NCBI GenBank assembly: GCA_026874595.1
Contig: CM049308.1
Location: 40,722,527-40,786,526 of the forward strand
Length of the DNA: 64,000 bases
Direction: 5' to 3'
From: Sipunculus nudus
Taxonomy: Eukaryota > Annelida > Sipuncula > Golfingiida > Sipunculidae
Below, piece by piece: positions 22,901 through 35,646 of this stretch. Positions within the stretch are counted from its first letter, which is position 1, and every line of letters starts with the position of its first letter. A program made the translations under genes and the position numbers. The notes beneath the pieces were generated by a model, which saw nothing but the letters and a program-made list of their open reading frames with translations, was not told the origin of the DNA and ran no database searches.

Positions 22901-25900
22901 TTTAGTGGAAAAAAAGAGAAATCCTCACTGAGGGAGATAAACACATAAGATTTAAGTTAAGTTGTACACATGTTTATTACAAACGTTAATAGGCCTATAA
23001 TGGGGACCATTGATGATCATTTCTCAGGTCGAGTGTTAGGGGGCAGCACAATATGGGGACAGCAGCAGCGTGCTCGCAGATCTGCTGAAAACATTGCTGC
23101 GTCCTCGAAAATGGATATTCATAAAATACCATCGAAATAATTTTTCCCGCCCGAGTGTCAGTTAAGAATGCAATTGTTCTATGGTTAAAATCATTTATGC
23201 GATATGTTTGTTCATCAGAAATTTAAAGTGGTTCTTGTTCCTTACTTTAATCAATGCCAACATCCCTGTCAACATGTCATGTTTACATTCAATGATTTTA
23301 TTTTTTCTCGGACCTAGACACTATAAAAAAATTAATTTCGCTTCGCTCTGATGATCCACATCACAGCCATGTGAGTGTAAGTTTAACCTTCCTGTGACCT
23401 GAAGCCAGGCACGCAAAATTAGGTGAACATAGCGTCTCAGGTCAGATCTCGCAGAACAACAAAGGCATTCTCCACACAGAAGATATGGTACAGAATGTCA
23501 AGGATAGATCTCCTGCGGACACTCAGGCGCAAAGTACGCTTTTACTTCGAAATCGAGCTGTGTAGCCTGAAAATTGTAAATTATTGTAAATGTGTGGGCT
23601 TCAAATTCTGACACCAACACTTCACTGGAGCTTCTTAATACGCCAGCGGTGAAGGTATAGATTAAGTGAAGAGGCAAACCACAGGAGTGTGACAGTTGAG
23701 ACAAGTAGTCTGGGCCGTCCCACAGTGCCTAACAGGAAAAGATTCGTTTTGAGCAGAAACGACATCTGGCGAAAGTGTGCAATTTTCCATAATAAAGCTG
23801 TCCATCCCTTTGTCAGGTATCGCCGCTTGTGGAGTGTCCGATATTAGGCCTACCCTGGTGGTGTCCGATATTTTGTATTAAATGGCGCGACCTATGTTTG
23901 TCTGATATTTTAAAAATCTCCTGCATGTTTAGGAGGCTTTAAATTATACCCGAAAACCAGCGTATCCCGAGCGGTAAGCCGACGAAAGCAGAAGGGTGCC
24001 ATATTAGCACCCCCCCCCCCCCCCCTTCTTTAAATCGCATTCTCTTTTGGAAACGGAACTGACATGGGGAGAAATCCTGGAAATTACCGGTATTTCATTT
24101 CTTATTCTTAAGTTCTGCCTCTTATTGTTGTGAATAATACTTGTATTGTAATACTTTTTTAATTGATTTTTTAATTATATTCGATTAAATGCATATTACA
24201 AACAATACTATATTCCAGGCAAGGACATATAAACCTTATATTGAAAAATTTAACATATTTCAAATACAATATGAACATGCTACACACAACATATGATACT
24301 TCTACAAAACAAGTATAACTGTGTTTTTTTTTTTGTTTTTTTTTGCAGGATTAAATCTGTTCATCGGGGTTCGTAATATATATTTAAAATGGTAAGGTTA
24401 CATAATTTATTGCCCTCTCTTCAAAACGCGCAGTTAGAATATATAACTACAATAATCATAAATTCAATATCGACATTATTTTCAAGTAGAGCTTCCTGTT
24501 TACTAATTGATCTTGTGATGTTATTTCTGTTGATCATTCATTTTTTTACATAGTTTTACGAAATGTAAATATTTTATCACACTTAATTTTCCATATAATT
24601 AACCAGTAATTATTTACTTTCATGTAATATATCTAAACAGAAAATCTTAATTATTATTATTCGAAATTGTAACGGTATGACCAAGAAAGGAGTGCACACT
24701 GCCCGGTTTATGATCGGTCCGATGTTACTTGCGAAATCTGATCAGAACCTCACACCTACAGGTGTGAAACCCGACACGCGTGGCTGCTGGCGCCAAGGCA
24801 CTGCCGGGGCTCCCCGCCGATGGGCTGGAGTAGCGCCACCGTGGGATTGTGTCTGAAACTAGGTTTTGCTCCTCTGACCGCGAGACTAACGCAAGACCGC
24901 GTCGGAATCCTTGACAGCATACCACAACATTGTTATGGGTTCATAACTGAAATGAGATTTCAGTTATAGGGATCCTCTTATGGAAAAGCGTAGCAAGGGT
25001 ATATTGGGATATTTGCAAAATGAACAGAGAAAATAGAGGCAATTAAGCATATTTCTTACCAATAATGGCTAATAAACTGTTCTGGAGCAAAAATAAATTA
25101 TGTAGAAGTGCTCTTATGAGGAAATTGTTAAGATTTCAACTCCGGTTGGATTTTTTAGCCTGCCATGCTGTCATGTTTATGTTTTGTCACATGACCCTGT
25201 CCTTGACCTTATTGATATGTGAAAAGTTGTCCTCTGATTATTGTCCCAAATAAATTATAGTAAATATTGTTTCCATAACTTCCATATGCAAATTTGTCAA
25301 AACCTTAAAAGATCTAGCAATAAACTTATAAAGGAATTATTGTAGCCATATATTTTCATTTACTCATAAGTATTATTCATGAAATAAGATTTTTTTAATG
25401 GACATATTAGCAATAAATTAGTCTGGTACACCAGAGGTCAGGTCACAGGTCAGGTCATGGGTGACCAGAGTTCATGCCTCAGCAACATGGCTGTGTCAGT
25501 GATGGTCTTCTGCTCTTCTCTTCATGATAAAATGCTGTTATATCATATATAACATAAACAGGAGACTCCACATGTATGGAAACTGATATATAAAGGCTAT
25601 ATAGGTAGATTGAACATAGTTTAAGCTGCATCTTATTCTTAATTATTATTTTATTCTTTCCTTCTGATAAATCAGAAGGACCGCTACGATATTTCGTAAG
25701 AACATATTCAAGGCTGAGTATGGAGCCCGGGTCACCTGGTGTGTAATTCTCAGCCTTGCACCAAGGCAACATGGCACTATAAAAATGGATGAAATATATT
25801 ATATGCAGTGTATAATTTATTTTTACTTGAAATATTATATTAAAACCACCATGAAATTAAAAAAAAATTGTCAAATGATAAGTTCGAATCATAAATACTG

Positions 25901-27942
25901 AAGCAAATCAACAGGCCCTACTTTTGAAATAAATGCCCCAGCTGTAACACCTAGACTGTGGACATAGTTTGTTAAAAGTTGACAACATGCCAGCGTTAAT
26001 TTTTCACTCACATATGAAACTGACGTCTTGTCGGCGAAAGATATGAAAGAACGCAACGGAACACACACCCGGGTTTCACTGAGCCAGAGGCCTGTTAGTT
26101 AAAGCGCCATTTCTCGTTTATCCTACAATATTCCTGCTTATTTAAAACAGCAAAGGCACCCAAATGACATTGCCTTTAAGTAAAAAATAGTAATTTGAAA
26201 TAAAATTTTCGGATAACCGTATTTTATAAAAAAAATAACTTAAATATGCGGTCTTTTGAATGCCTGCATGTATCTCCGTTCCCAGCGACTCCTCGGGCCT
26301 TCGGCTCGCATAGTATGTCTACAGGTATTCGAGCATTTGAACACGCCGTTATGTTTCATAACTATTGAATGCGCAGAATATGAAAATTGACTTCCGTTGG
26401 TTCTAATAATTCCAAAAATAACAGCCAGTATGTCAGATCGACGAATGGTTTGCTTCCACAAGGCAGGTAACATCGGACCAGGCGCTCGGCGGGGCCTATA
26501 ATGAGGTGTCAAGATAAAGAGGGGGAGCGCAGTACAATATATAGCCGATCACGGCCGGGACAATAGTAGCAAATAAATTATGGAGTACAGCTTGGCCAAC
26601 GATCGTTGATGTCCGAGTACACACCGCTTTCCATTAAAACTTCTTGGTATGGCCTAGCAGCTTTTAGGGAAATTTTTCAAGGAACTTGTTCACAGCGAAA
26701 ATTCTAAAGGGTCTTTGTGTTGCAATCCATTATATTTTCAGTATATAATTGAAAAGATGATATTTCACCATGTAATATATAAATATATTTCTTGACAACA
26801 GATATTATTGATATCCATACTTAAAAAATTTGGGAAGAACATCACATTCGTACTGTTGATCCAACTAAATCATCAGAAAACCGGTTCAGAAGTTCTTAAG
26901 ATCTGGAAAGTTGTATGAGAATTGTAAGGCCTACCTCACATGCATTACGCAACTCATCGATCTTCCACCAATACAGGACTAAACTGGTTTGAAGGCGATG
27001 AATGTCAACAAGCAGTGAGGTTGTCCAAAATATTCACAATTTAACATGATTTGCATGTTGTCTTAACTGTTCTTGTAGTTTTCGGACATAATATGACGGG
27101 GGAAATAATTTGGCAGTCATATTTTTACGTGCGTCTGTGTGTTTGCGTTTATTTTGAATTTCCAGAACAGATGTTTTATCCAGATTAGGGGCTACAAGGT
27201 CGCCCCCTTCTGTTCGAAATAACAAACGGGCCAGTCCAAAGTGGCTTTTCGATAAAAGGTCGAAGTGTATAAAGACGGATATATGACAAAATGGAATTTA
27301 TATATTGTGTGTGTGTGTTAGCGTTATAACGTTGTACGTTTACGTCATAACCCTGGTCCCTTGAGAACCTTTGGTAAAATAAGTTACTACGGTACCATAA
27401 ATGACCCTCATCGGAAAGGAACGACGCAAAGAAGGTTGAATGAATAGTTAAAATAAGTTTAATTTTTAGTAAACGGAATTATAAGAAGGAAATAAACTAG
27501 TACCATTCCCACATGCACCCCTGAAGGGGAGACCGCATGATCAATCTGTGATGATGATGTAAACTGCAATTATGACGTTGCAGATGGAGCAGGACCTGTA
27601 TTGTAATCACTAAACCTTCCCAATACCTTTAGTGAGGTCCTATTGTATATAATTTCATCAATTATTTCATAACCATCACGATCACAAATTAAATGTCATT
27701 GTAAATATTCACACATTACATACCTTCATATGTAAAGAGTCTCACATTCAGTTTGTGAAAAAAACCGCGGTTTTCCCAAGACAATAGCAAGCAGTTGTTT
27801 AATGTTGTTTTTATAACGTGTTATTATTGTAGTTGTTTAACTGTATGTTACGTACATTTGGTTAAATCATTTGTGTGGTGACCATGCACATGATAACAAC
27901 AGATTTTAATGTTACCTGCACAACAGTCTTTTTGGGAACAAA
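19930..27942. other. long intergenic stretch without recognised genes
   Basis: Mostly AT-rich, with poly-C tracts near 20645-20677 and 24009-24025 and scattered AT-rich simple sequence. A GC-richer patch at about 24690-24915 and another at about 26240-26520 carry short open frames that match nothing I know. The 5' region of the LRR-Ig receptor gene lies at the right edge. I see no tRNA, rRNA or exon I can defend. Confidence 0.5.
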
Positions 27943-29544
27943 ATGGCTCAACCTTCAACCTCTCTAGCCTTGCTGTTCCTGCAAATGATCATCTTGACAT
28001 ATGGGGACTTGGTATGCCACAAAGATTGTTTGATCTGTACAAATGACTGGAACCATCGTCTTCAGAAAGAAAACGTTCCAGTTATTACAGCAACGAAAAT
28101 ATTGAAACTGGATAATTGCCAGATAACCGCAATTGACATACAACTCGCGTTGTTTTTCCCAAAGATTAAGCGTTTGAACCTGTCCTGGAACAACATTACC
28201 ACAATCCGGACAAAATTGTTTTCTGGTTACCAGGAACTGAAATTCTTGTACATGAACCACGGAGGTATTTTACAAATAGAACCACGGGGTCTACATGGCA
28301 TACCAAATCTCAAGGTGCTGAGCCTGACATATGATAAATTACCGCATTTGCAAGCAGGGATGTTCGACGGTTTGCTCAGTTTGCATTATTTGGATCTCCG
28401 TTTCAACAAAATAAGAGTCCTGGAGTCAAATGCACTGGCACCAATGAGATCGCTTAGAACATTAAGGCTCGGACACAACTTACTGGTTACAGTTACTGTT
28501 TCCGGTGACTGGCCTCCTGATCTAGGGTGGCTTGACCTGAGACAGAATTCCCTGATCTTCTATCCTGATCTGGGAAAATGTTCATTTAATGTCACGCTTG
28601 CAGGAAATCCTATACAATGTAGCTGCAAAAGAGGAAAGACTACCGTCCCTAGTCGAAAATGCCCGATATTTTTCAGCTGCAAAACTGGGGTGTTGAACGG
28701 TATAAATGAAACTTTACTCGTTTATGATTTGGACAAAAGCAGTGGCATACATTACCTGATTATGGCGACTTCGTTTGTAAATTACACAGCTATACACGAA
28801 ATCTTCATGACTGCTCCAAATTGCCGAAAACCAGAGATCACAAAGTTTCACGTGAAAGGTGTTATTTTGACCTGCTCCGCACAAGGCAACCCGGGGCCAA
28901 GTGTGACTATAATTGACACAGATGGGCAATCTTCACGTAAAGAACCAGTCCAGAATGATGAAAAGGTTACGGTTTCAACGGTAACCGGACATCAGGTAGC
29001 AAACTACACCTGCACAACCTCAAACGTCATGGGTGTCGATGTGGAACACGTCTATATAGACGCCTGTTGCACTGCCAGTTTCAGTAATTCAACGGACCCT
29101 GAAAATCACACCATCACAGACTTATCTGTCTATACACCGTACCTTTCCACCAACCTACGCATAATCTGGTACAGTTGTATATGCGCTGTAGTTGGTGTTT
29201 TAACGACATGTATTGCCATGAAATGCTTCAGACGTGGAAGAATTCTCTTCATTTCAGAACAGGCGCCCCTGTCTGTGACAATTAATGCAGCAGATACAGG
29301 TTTTGCTGCTGACTGGAACCCAGAGGGAGAAAACACATACCAAGCGCTTATGACTGAACGAAACGCAGGAAGAAAAGACGGGGAATCTGGCCATGAAACA
29401 GTGTACCAATCCTTGGAAGTTTTGAGGATTCGGGAATGCAAAGAAGACAATGAATTTTATCAGAACATGACATCCACCAAGAAAAATAAAGGAAACCAGT
29501 ACAACCTACATCCAGAAGGAGAAAACATATACCAGGATATTTAG
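27943..29544 (+). CDS. LRR-Ig transmembrane receptor, intronless
   Basis: Complete 533-residue single-exon gene; the ATG follows an A-rich leader. Order: signal peptide (about 1-21, LALLFLQMIILTYG core), six to seven extracellular LRRs (about 50-215, for example IKRLNLSWNNITTI and LHYLDLRFNKIRVL), a cysteine cluster like an LRR C-cap (NPIQCSC), one Ig-like domain (about 295-375, with LTCSA and YTCTTSN cysteines), a transmembrane segment (about 407-428) followed by RRGR, and a 100-residue tail. The tail holds YQAL, YQSL, YQNM and YQDI motifs, as in receptors that signal through SH2-domain proteins. Architecture resembles LRIG/AMIGO-type adhesion or immune receptors, but no orthologue can be named. 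Surface location and signalling are inferred. Confidence 0.88.
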   Translation: MAQPSTSLALLFLQMIILTYGDLVCHKDCLICTNDWNHRLQKENVPVITATKILKLDNCQITAIDIQLALFFPKIKRLNLSWNNITTIRTKLFSGYQELKFLYMNHGGILQIEPRGLHGIPNLKVLSLTYDKLPHLQAGMFDGLLSLHYLDLRFNKIRVLESNALAPMRSLRTLRLGHNLLVTVTVSGDWPPDLGWLDLRQNSLIFYPDLGKCSFNVTLAGNPIQCSCKRGKTTVPSRKCPIFFSCKTGVLNGINETLLVYDLDKSSGIHYLIMATSFVNYTAIHEIFMTAPNCRKPEITKFHVKGVILTCSAQGNPGPSVTIIDTDGQSSRKEPVQNDEKVTVSTVTGHQVANYTCTTSNVMGVDVEHVYIDACCTASFSNSTDPENHTITDLSVYTPYLSTNLRIIWYSCICAVVGVLTTCIAMKCFRRGRILFISEQAPLSVTINAADTGFAADWNPEGENTYQALMTERNAGRKDGESGHETVYQSLEVLRIRECKEDNEFYQNMTSTKKNKGNQYNLHPEGENIYQDI

Positions 29545-29566
29545 GCTGTACAAAAAGCAAGGAACA

Positions 29567-29572
29567 ATAAAG
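29567..29572 (+). promoter_or_regulatory. poly(A) signal of the LRR-Ig gene
   Basis: AATAAA 23 bases after the stop codon. This would give a very short 3' UTR; later hexamers could also serve. Confidence 0.4.
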
Positions 29573-31604
29573 CTGCCCTGAAACAATGAACTAATGTTGT
29601 CTCTGTTTTAGCATTCGGAAAGACACTGAAACCTGTGTAACACGGCAGAGAGCCAGCTCTGCTATTTATTTAGAAAGGTCAGTTATATTTACCATGGTTA
29701 CTGTTTATTATTTATTATATTGCGATTTTATGAGGATTTTTTCTTGGTCATTGATTTATCTGACTGACATAATATTTACATTCCATTCCCGATATACAAA
29801 ACTGATGTTGTTGATTTTTTACTTTGAAGGGTCCAAACAAAATTTCCCTATATAATACGTTTGACCTTTATGTAAAAGTTAATGCTGAAAACTACAGCTT
29901 GTCGAACGTTTCCATTTAATTCTACAAATCCGAATGCAATATGGTCAGGAGTAATAATGCTATTAATAATATAATCCTATTTTATATAATCCTATTTTTG
30001 TCATGTTTAAATATTTTATATGTCATTAATTTTACAAATTTGCTATTTGAAAATAAAATCAACAATTGGGACATGAACATTAAGGTAAATATGAAATATT
30101 AAATTGTGACTTTATTATCGATAGTTTGCTTTATCATATAACTAAAATTGCCGAAAACATATGTATTTTTAATATCAAATTTTTATTTGAAATTTAAAAT
30201 CAATTTGTAAAGGATGGCAAAGCGGCATAATCCGGATATAGATTTGAACCATTAAAGAACAAAATTATCAACAACATTTGTACATCAAAGAGTACAAGGC
30301 ACCCCAAATTTTAGTAATTATACCCGGTTCATGTTTTCCATATATGTATATCTTAAATGTTGCAGCTTTTTTTCTATTATCTATTGTAAATACGCAGAAC
30401 CCACAAGCAAGCCGCTTACCCTGTAGCGCATAAAAGTATGCACGAAAACCCTAAAGTTACGTCCAAGACAATGATGTAAACGTGCGCTTGTTTCTAAAAG
30501 GTAAATAGAAAGAACTTTGTTATCACGTCAATCCTATATGGCGATCCTCATTGAAAAGCAGCAATTGCTGAAAGAGCTATCCTGTTGTAATATATTGTAT
30601 TGTAATAAATAAACAAGGCGCTGCATGTAACGACAGGTATACTCTTGCGTTTAATCTGATGCATGCTTGATATTCTACATTATGGTGTGTTAAAAAACCA
30701 GGGCAAGGGAAACAATGAGGAAAACCTCTTCAGCGCATTTTGTATGTAACGCGTTGTAAATTTGTATTATTAAAGATATTTAAGTGGATATACTGTATCG
30801 TTTTAAAATTTTGATATTTATGAACTAATGCAGCATCACCAATAAGGATGATAGATGTTGGAGAATTAACATCATTTGTACTGCCATAAGCTTAACAGAA
30901 GGAAAGGCGATAAACCAGAAATCTATAAACGAAAATTACGACCATGAAATTTGGGGCAAGGAAAAAATAAACTTCCGCAAATACATGAAACGCCCCATCG
31001 AGCGCAAGTCTAAGTGAAACTTTATATGCAGCTGGAAGAAAAATGATGGCTAACGATCACCGTGACGTGGCATTGAAGCTTAAGGTGAAGGTGATGTTAA
31101 GTGGTAACTGACATACATAATGATGAAGATTACCCAGTTAGGTATAACTCTGATCAACACGAAAAGGATAATAAAAATGATATACATATACTGTCTGAGT
31201 GTCATATCTGTACTGGGTCACAGTGAGCTTATTTCAGAACATTTGTGTTAACTAGCTATAGGGCAATTATAAGAACAATTGACTTGCATGCTGAACAGTT
31301 ACTGTTAAACAGATTGATAAAGAATGTATAGTTAGGTGTAACTGCGGATATTATTAACAAAACCAACTGCATTGTTTATGCTGTTTAACCTAGGTTTCTT
31401 ACCAATTTGATTCACAGTGATCCGATTAAAAAAAAGTTAACATGCTGTAGCTCACTACTAATATATATGAACAACTGACGTGCCTGCTAGGCATAATATA
31501 ACATTTCAGTGAAATCGAGTCAGTGGTCTAAACGGTAGAGTGCTGATAAATTTCACATATAAACTTCACCCAATTATTAACCGCTCTGAAGGAGTCATAT
31601 GTCG
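29573..31604. other. intergenic, AT-rich
   Basis: No reading frame or repeat family that I recognise. Several AATAAA words near 30050-30610 could be alternative transcript ends of the receptor gene. Confidence 0.4.
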
Positions 31605-31609
31605 CTTCT

Positions 31610-31807
31610 CAGGGGCGGATCCAGGATTAAGGAAAAGGGTTGTCCAACGTAAGAGGACTAATGAAAAACCTAAAAAAACAAGGTCCCATGGTCCGGAAAA
31701 GGGGGGGGGTCCAGGCCGAAATATTTTATCTGAACCCCTGAAAAAAGGTTACTTCGGATGAAAAAGGGGTGTCCAGACCCCATGGACTCCCCCTGGATCC
31801 GCTTCTG
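31610..31807. mobile_element. GGATCC-family MITE with 5-bp target duplication
   Basis: 198-base element with imperfect 16-base inverted termini (CAGGGGCGGATCCAGG on the left; inverse complement of CAGAAGCGGATCCAGG on the right). It is flanked on both sides by CTTCT (31605-31609 and 31808-31812), a clean target-site duplication. It is related in its ends to the elements at 14301 and 16404. The short frame inside it (31540-31761) is not a gene. Confidence 0.8.
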
Positions 31808-32129
31808 CTTCTATCCACCAAGTGTGAACCGGATCTGAAGACCAAACACGGTGCTATCGTGCTAATGAGAAAACATGGTTCAAAAGAGTAAAGACCATGA
31901 GAGCGAAGATCAAGGTCAAATCACCATGAACAAGTGACCCGTGGGTCATGACGCTCAGCCGACTGACATGTTGATAATCTAATTAAGATAGGTGGCATCA
32001 TTGTTGATGCATATTAGCTTAAGTTCATCAAGGCCCATAAGCACAACGAATTCGATTACACTCAACCAGCCTTTCATAAGGAATCTGGCAATTTGTGTGT
32101 TTGTTGCATTATTTCTGGGGTGCTCAAAC

Positions 32130-33400
32130 ATACCCTAAAAATTTGAGAATATAGGTTAACTGTGACACAATTTCAGGTTTCTGGGAAGAACTTATTAGGA
32201 ATTCTCAGAATGTCAAGTTAAAAGATTCTGGGCCCCATGGTTGTTATCTGTGCCCTACTTTGGTATCAAATAGCTCAGAAAATATGGGTAACAGAGACCT
32301 TAATTCACGTTTCCAAGGAGACTTTTACAGATCTCCCTGGATGTCAAGTTTGAAGATTCTAGGACCAATGGTTACAATTTAAGCCCTGTTAAGGAACGAC
32401 CGCATCTTTTATGGTCTCAAAATAGAGAGAGAAAAAATCGTAAAAAAATCGAAAAATACAGGTTGCACCACCAGTCTACAGAAACTGATGAAACATTCCA
32501 TGATGCATATGCATGCAAAGAATAATGCCAATCAATGCACTAGTTGTTCAGATAACCGAGCTTTTGTATCAAATTTTTAATTATTCTGGGGGGGGGGGGT
32601 ACTTCTGAGCCCCATAGCTCAGACTATATGGGTGACAGAGATCTAATTTCAGGTTTTCATGGAGACTTTTTATGGACCTCCAAGCATGGAGAAAGAAGAT
32701 TCTAGGTCTAGTCGTTTCGATTTGTGCCCTGTTAACAGATAACCGCATCTTTTAAGGTCTCATAAATAGATAAATAAAATAGTAAAATATCGAAAAAAAT
32801 ACAGGTGTTGCAGAAACCGATGAAACACTCCATGATCAATATCCATGCAAAGAATCATGGTGATCGATGAATAAGTTGTTCAGGTTCTTGAAAGCCCCAT
32901 AGCTTACAGGTTTTGGGTAACAAAGACCTAATTCCAGGTTTCCAAAGAGACTTTTCATGGGCCTCCCTGCATGTTGAGACAGAAGATTCTAAGTCCAGTC
33001 ATCAAGATTTGTGCGCTGTTGACAGATGACGGCATCTTTTAAAGTCTCAAAAATAGAGAAAAAAAAATCGTAAAAAAAAATCGAAAAATACAGGTGTGCA
33101 ACCATTCTGCAAAAAAGTTGATGAAAGCTAATGAAAAGAATCATGCAAAGAATCATGGCAATCAATGAACTATTTGTTGAGATTCTAGAGCTTTTGTATC
33201 AAATTTTTAGTTGTTCTTGGGGGTACTTCAAAGCCCTATAGCTCAAAGAATATGGGTAACAGAGACCTTATTCCAGGTTTCCACAGAGACTTTTCATGGG
33301 CCTCCCTGTATATCAAGAGAGAAAATTATAGGTCCAGTTCTTAGAGTTTGTGCCCTGTTAATAGATGACCGCATCCTATGAGGTCTCAAAAATAGAGAAA
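32130..33400. repeat. tandem core repeats, about 340-base unit
   Basis: Diverged units share words such as ATATGGGTAACAGAGACC, GATTCTAGGTCCAG, TTTGTGCCCTGTTAACAG and TGAAACACTCCATGATCAAT. Unit starts (ACAGGT… followed by …CAGAAAC) lie near 32459, 32803 and 33089. The same family is found at 48060-50040, 50790-51915 and 54540-54850. Confidence 0.8.
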
Positions 33401-33404
33401 AATA

Positions 33405-34645
33405 ACAATAGACTTGTATATAGAACTTTCTATCAACTGTATAACTTTGAGAGTGATTGCCTGATTTGTGGCCTGTGGAGCAGAAATAGTGAAATCGCGT
33501 AATATCTCGTGTGACAATAAACGGTGCAAGATTAACTGATCCAATGCTACCTGAAGCAAAACAAGATAGGCCTCTCTAGCTTTAAAAGTGACTAAGTTAG
33601 AAAAATAAGACCCGCTGTTTTCAAATATCAAGAATTTCCCCCAAAAATGCGTAACCATGGTAACAGCAGATTAAGACAGCAATACATCAGAAGAAAGACC
33701 ATAGAATGGCAAACAAAATTAGCTATAGTTCATGCGGCTACGATAAATTTTGACGAAGATATGAAGAAAAAACGATTTTTGTGTGATGACCTTGACCTTT
33801 GACCTATTGACACAAAAAGACATCAGACTTCTAGAATGTTAGCCATATTATCAACAGTATAACATTCAGAGGGTTTGTTAAAATCTGGCTTGTGAAATGC
33901 CATATGTCAAAAGAAAGAACAAGCAGGGAGGAGACAACAACTTAAAAAACAGACGTATATACTGACACACTGACACATCTGCGATAACAGATAACTTGAA
34001 AATCTATGGAGAAGGTATAGAGAAACAAAAAGAGCCATAGTTTATTTAACTAAGGTTTATGATTTTGAAAATATGGCCAAACAATGATATTGTGTAGTGT
34101 TTCAAGTGTAGCACCCCCTAGTGGCCATATTAAAAAATGGAAAAAACAATTTCGAGATATTAGTATAGGACATAACATAAATCAGTTTCAAGACTATTCC
34201 TAATTTGTGGAATCTAGGGCATCTTGAAGTAAAATCTCGCAAAATCTAGTTTGACAAAATCTTGTGCAAGATATTGCGATACCTGAAATAAAATCTTGTA
34301 ATACTAATTAAATGCTACCTGATGCAAAATAAATATCTCGCTTTAAAACTGGCTAAGTGGGAAAAAAGACCCGTTATTTTCAATAATCATGATTTTTTTC
34401 CGAAATTCGTAACCATGGTTACAGCTGATTTGAAGCAGCTACACATCAGAAGAAAGGGCAATGAATGAGGAACAAAAGGAGCTATAGTTTTTGTAGATAG
34501 GACAATTTTTGATGAATTTTTTATCAAAACAAAGATGTTTACTTTTTTGATGACCTTGACCTTGATCTTTCCCCGAAATTTACCAAAACAAAAGGCTTCT
34601 AGAACTTTTGATTGTCCATCAACTTTTTAACTTTTTAAGTTTGTA
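33405..34645. repeat. second repeat family, about 760-base spacing
   Basis: Two diverged copies share CGTAACCATGGT, AATGCTACCTGA.GCAAAA, CATCAGAAGAAAG and GAGCTATAGTT-like words, for example at 33651 and 34411. No protein is encoded. Confidence 0.6.
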
Positions 34646-34941
34646 AGCGATTGTGGCCTATAAAGTGTACACAGACAAGACAGACAAACAGAAATACGCA
34701 ACTGATAAATATGCTTGCCGAAATCGAAGATTTCCGGCAAGCAATAAACCCATCAAGCCCTATAAGCCTCTTGTCATTATCGTGGAAATACAAACACAGC
34801 AACAACCATTGTGGCAATTTGTTAACAAATCTCGTTAATAAATAACTCAAACAAAACTGTATATATAGAGAGACCAGCATGTTCTACTCAGAAAGCAAAA
34901 TAATGCTATTACGTGCGATGACATTCACCCTGTTTTCTATC

Positions 34942-34997
<56 letters not shown>

Positions 34998-35640
34998 TCC
35001 CTCTCTCCCGAACTCAATCGAACTCGAACACAATGCGGCTTTCAGTCTATATACAAAGTAATTAAGAGTAAACCTTTCTCTGTTATTTAAACATTAATCC
35101 ATACACACCAATAATGTTAGTATAATGGTTATTAAACTTACCTTTCTTTTAATGCTAGTTTACTCATAACCGTTTATCAGACTTTGAAACGAATAATTAA
35201 ACTTATCTCAACACAACTCTGCGGATGGCGTGACCTCAACTCGTTTCCCACTATGCATATATTTATTTATGGAGCAAAATTCGGCTCTAATGCTGCAAAC
35301 AGGTAATTCCATGTAGCACCTGATGTGAGTAATTATGGTCCAAACAAAACGAGGCCTGACCTGTTCGCTTTCAACGAGATGAGATTATTTATATCCATGT
35401 TGAAGGTCGCTCTGTGTGACCTCTGTTGTTTCTAACACAAGTGATGATAATGTTTGTGATTACTTAGGCCCAAAATTGCATTTGCAACATTATGCACCCA
35501 AGAACCCCCCCCCCCCCGAGTAAACTGCTACAGGTTGGCTGACACATCGCCTGTGCCATTTCTATATGTTCCTATGTCACCCCATATGTCCCCGATGTTA
35601 CCCCTATGTTAAACTGATTTAGGTAGGAAAAAAATATCCT
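34646..35640. other. non-coding stretch before the minisatellite
   Basis: AT-rich DNA with a long (CT)n tract at about 34949-34992 and a short poly-C run near 35506. No supported gene. Confidence 0.45.
34949..34992. repeat. (CT)n microsatellite
   Basis: Uninterrupted CT tract of about 44 bases. Confidence 0.9.
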
Positions 35641-35646
35641 GGTTTA

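Noticed and set aside
24690-24930. GC-rich patch with a 66-residue minus-strand frame
   Set aside because: No recognisable domain, no splice or start context; possibly an unknown repeat.
25660-25760. Minus-strand tRNA-like words (CACCAGGTGACCCGGGCTCC)
   Set aside because: The B-box match is poor and no acceptor or anticodon stem forms.
26240-26512. 90-residue minus-strand frame in a GC-richer patch
   Set aside because: Sequence resembles no family I know and has no supporting context.
31517-31560. tRNA A-box-like words (GTGGTCTAAACGGTAGAG)
   Set aside because: No matching B box or cloverleaf at the right distance; at best a decayed SINE head.
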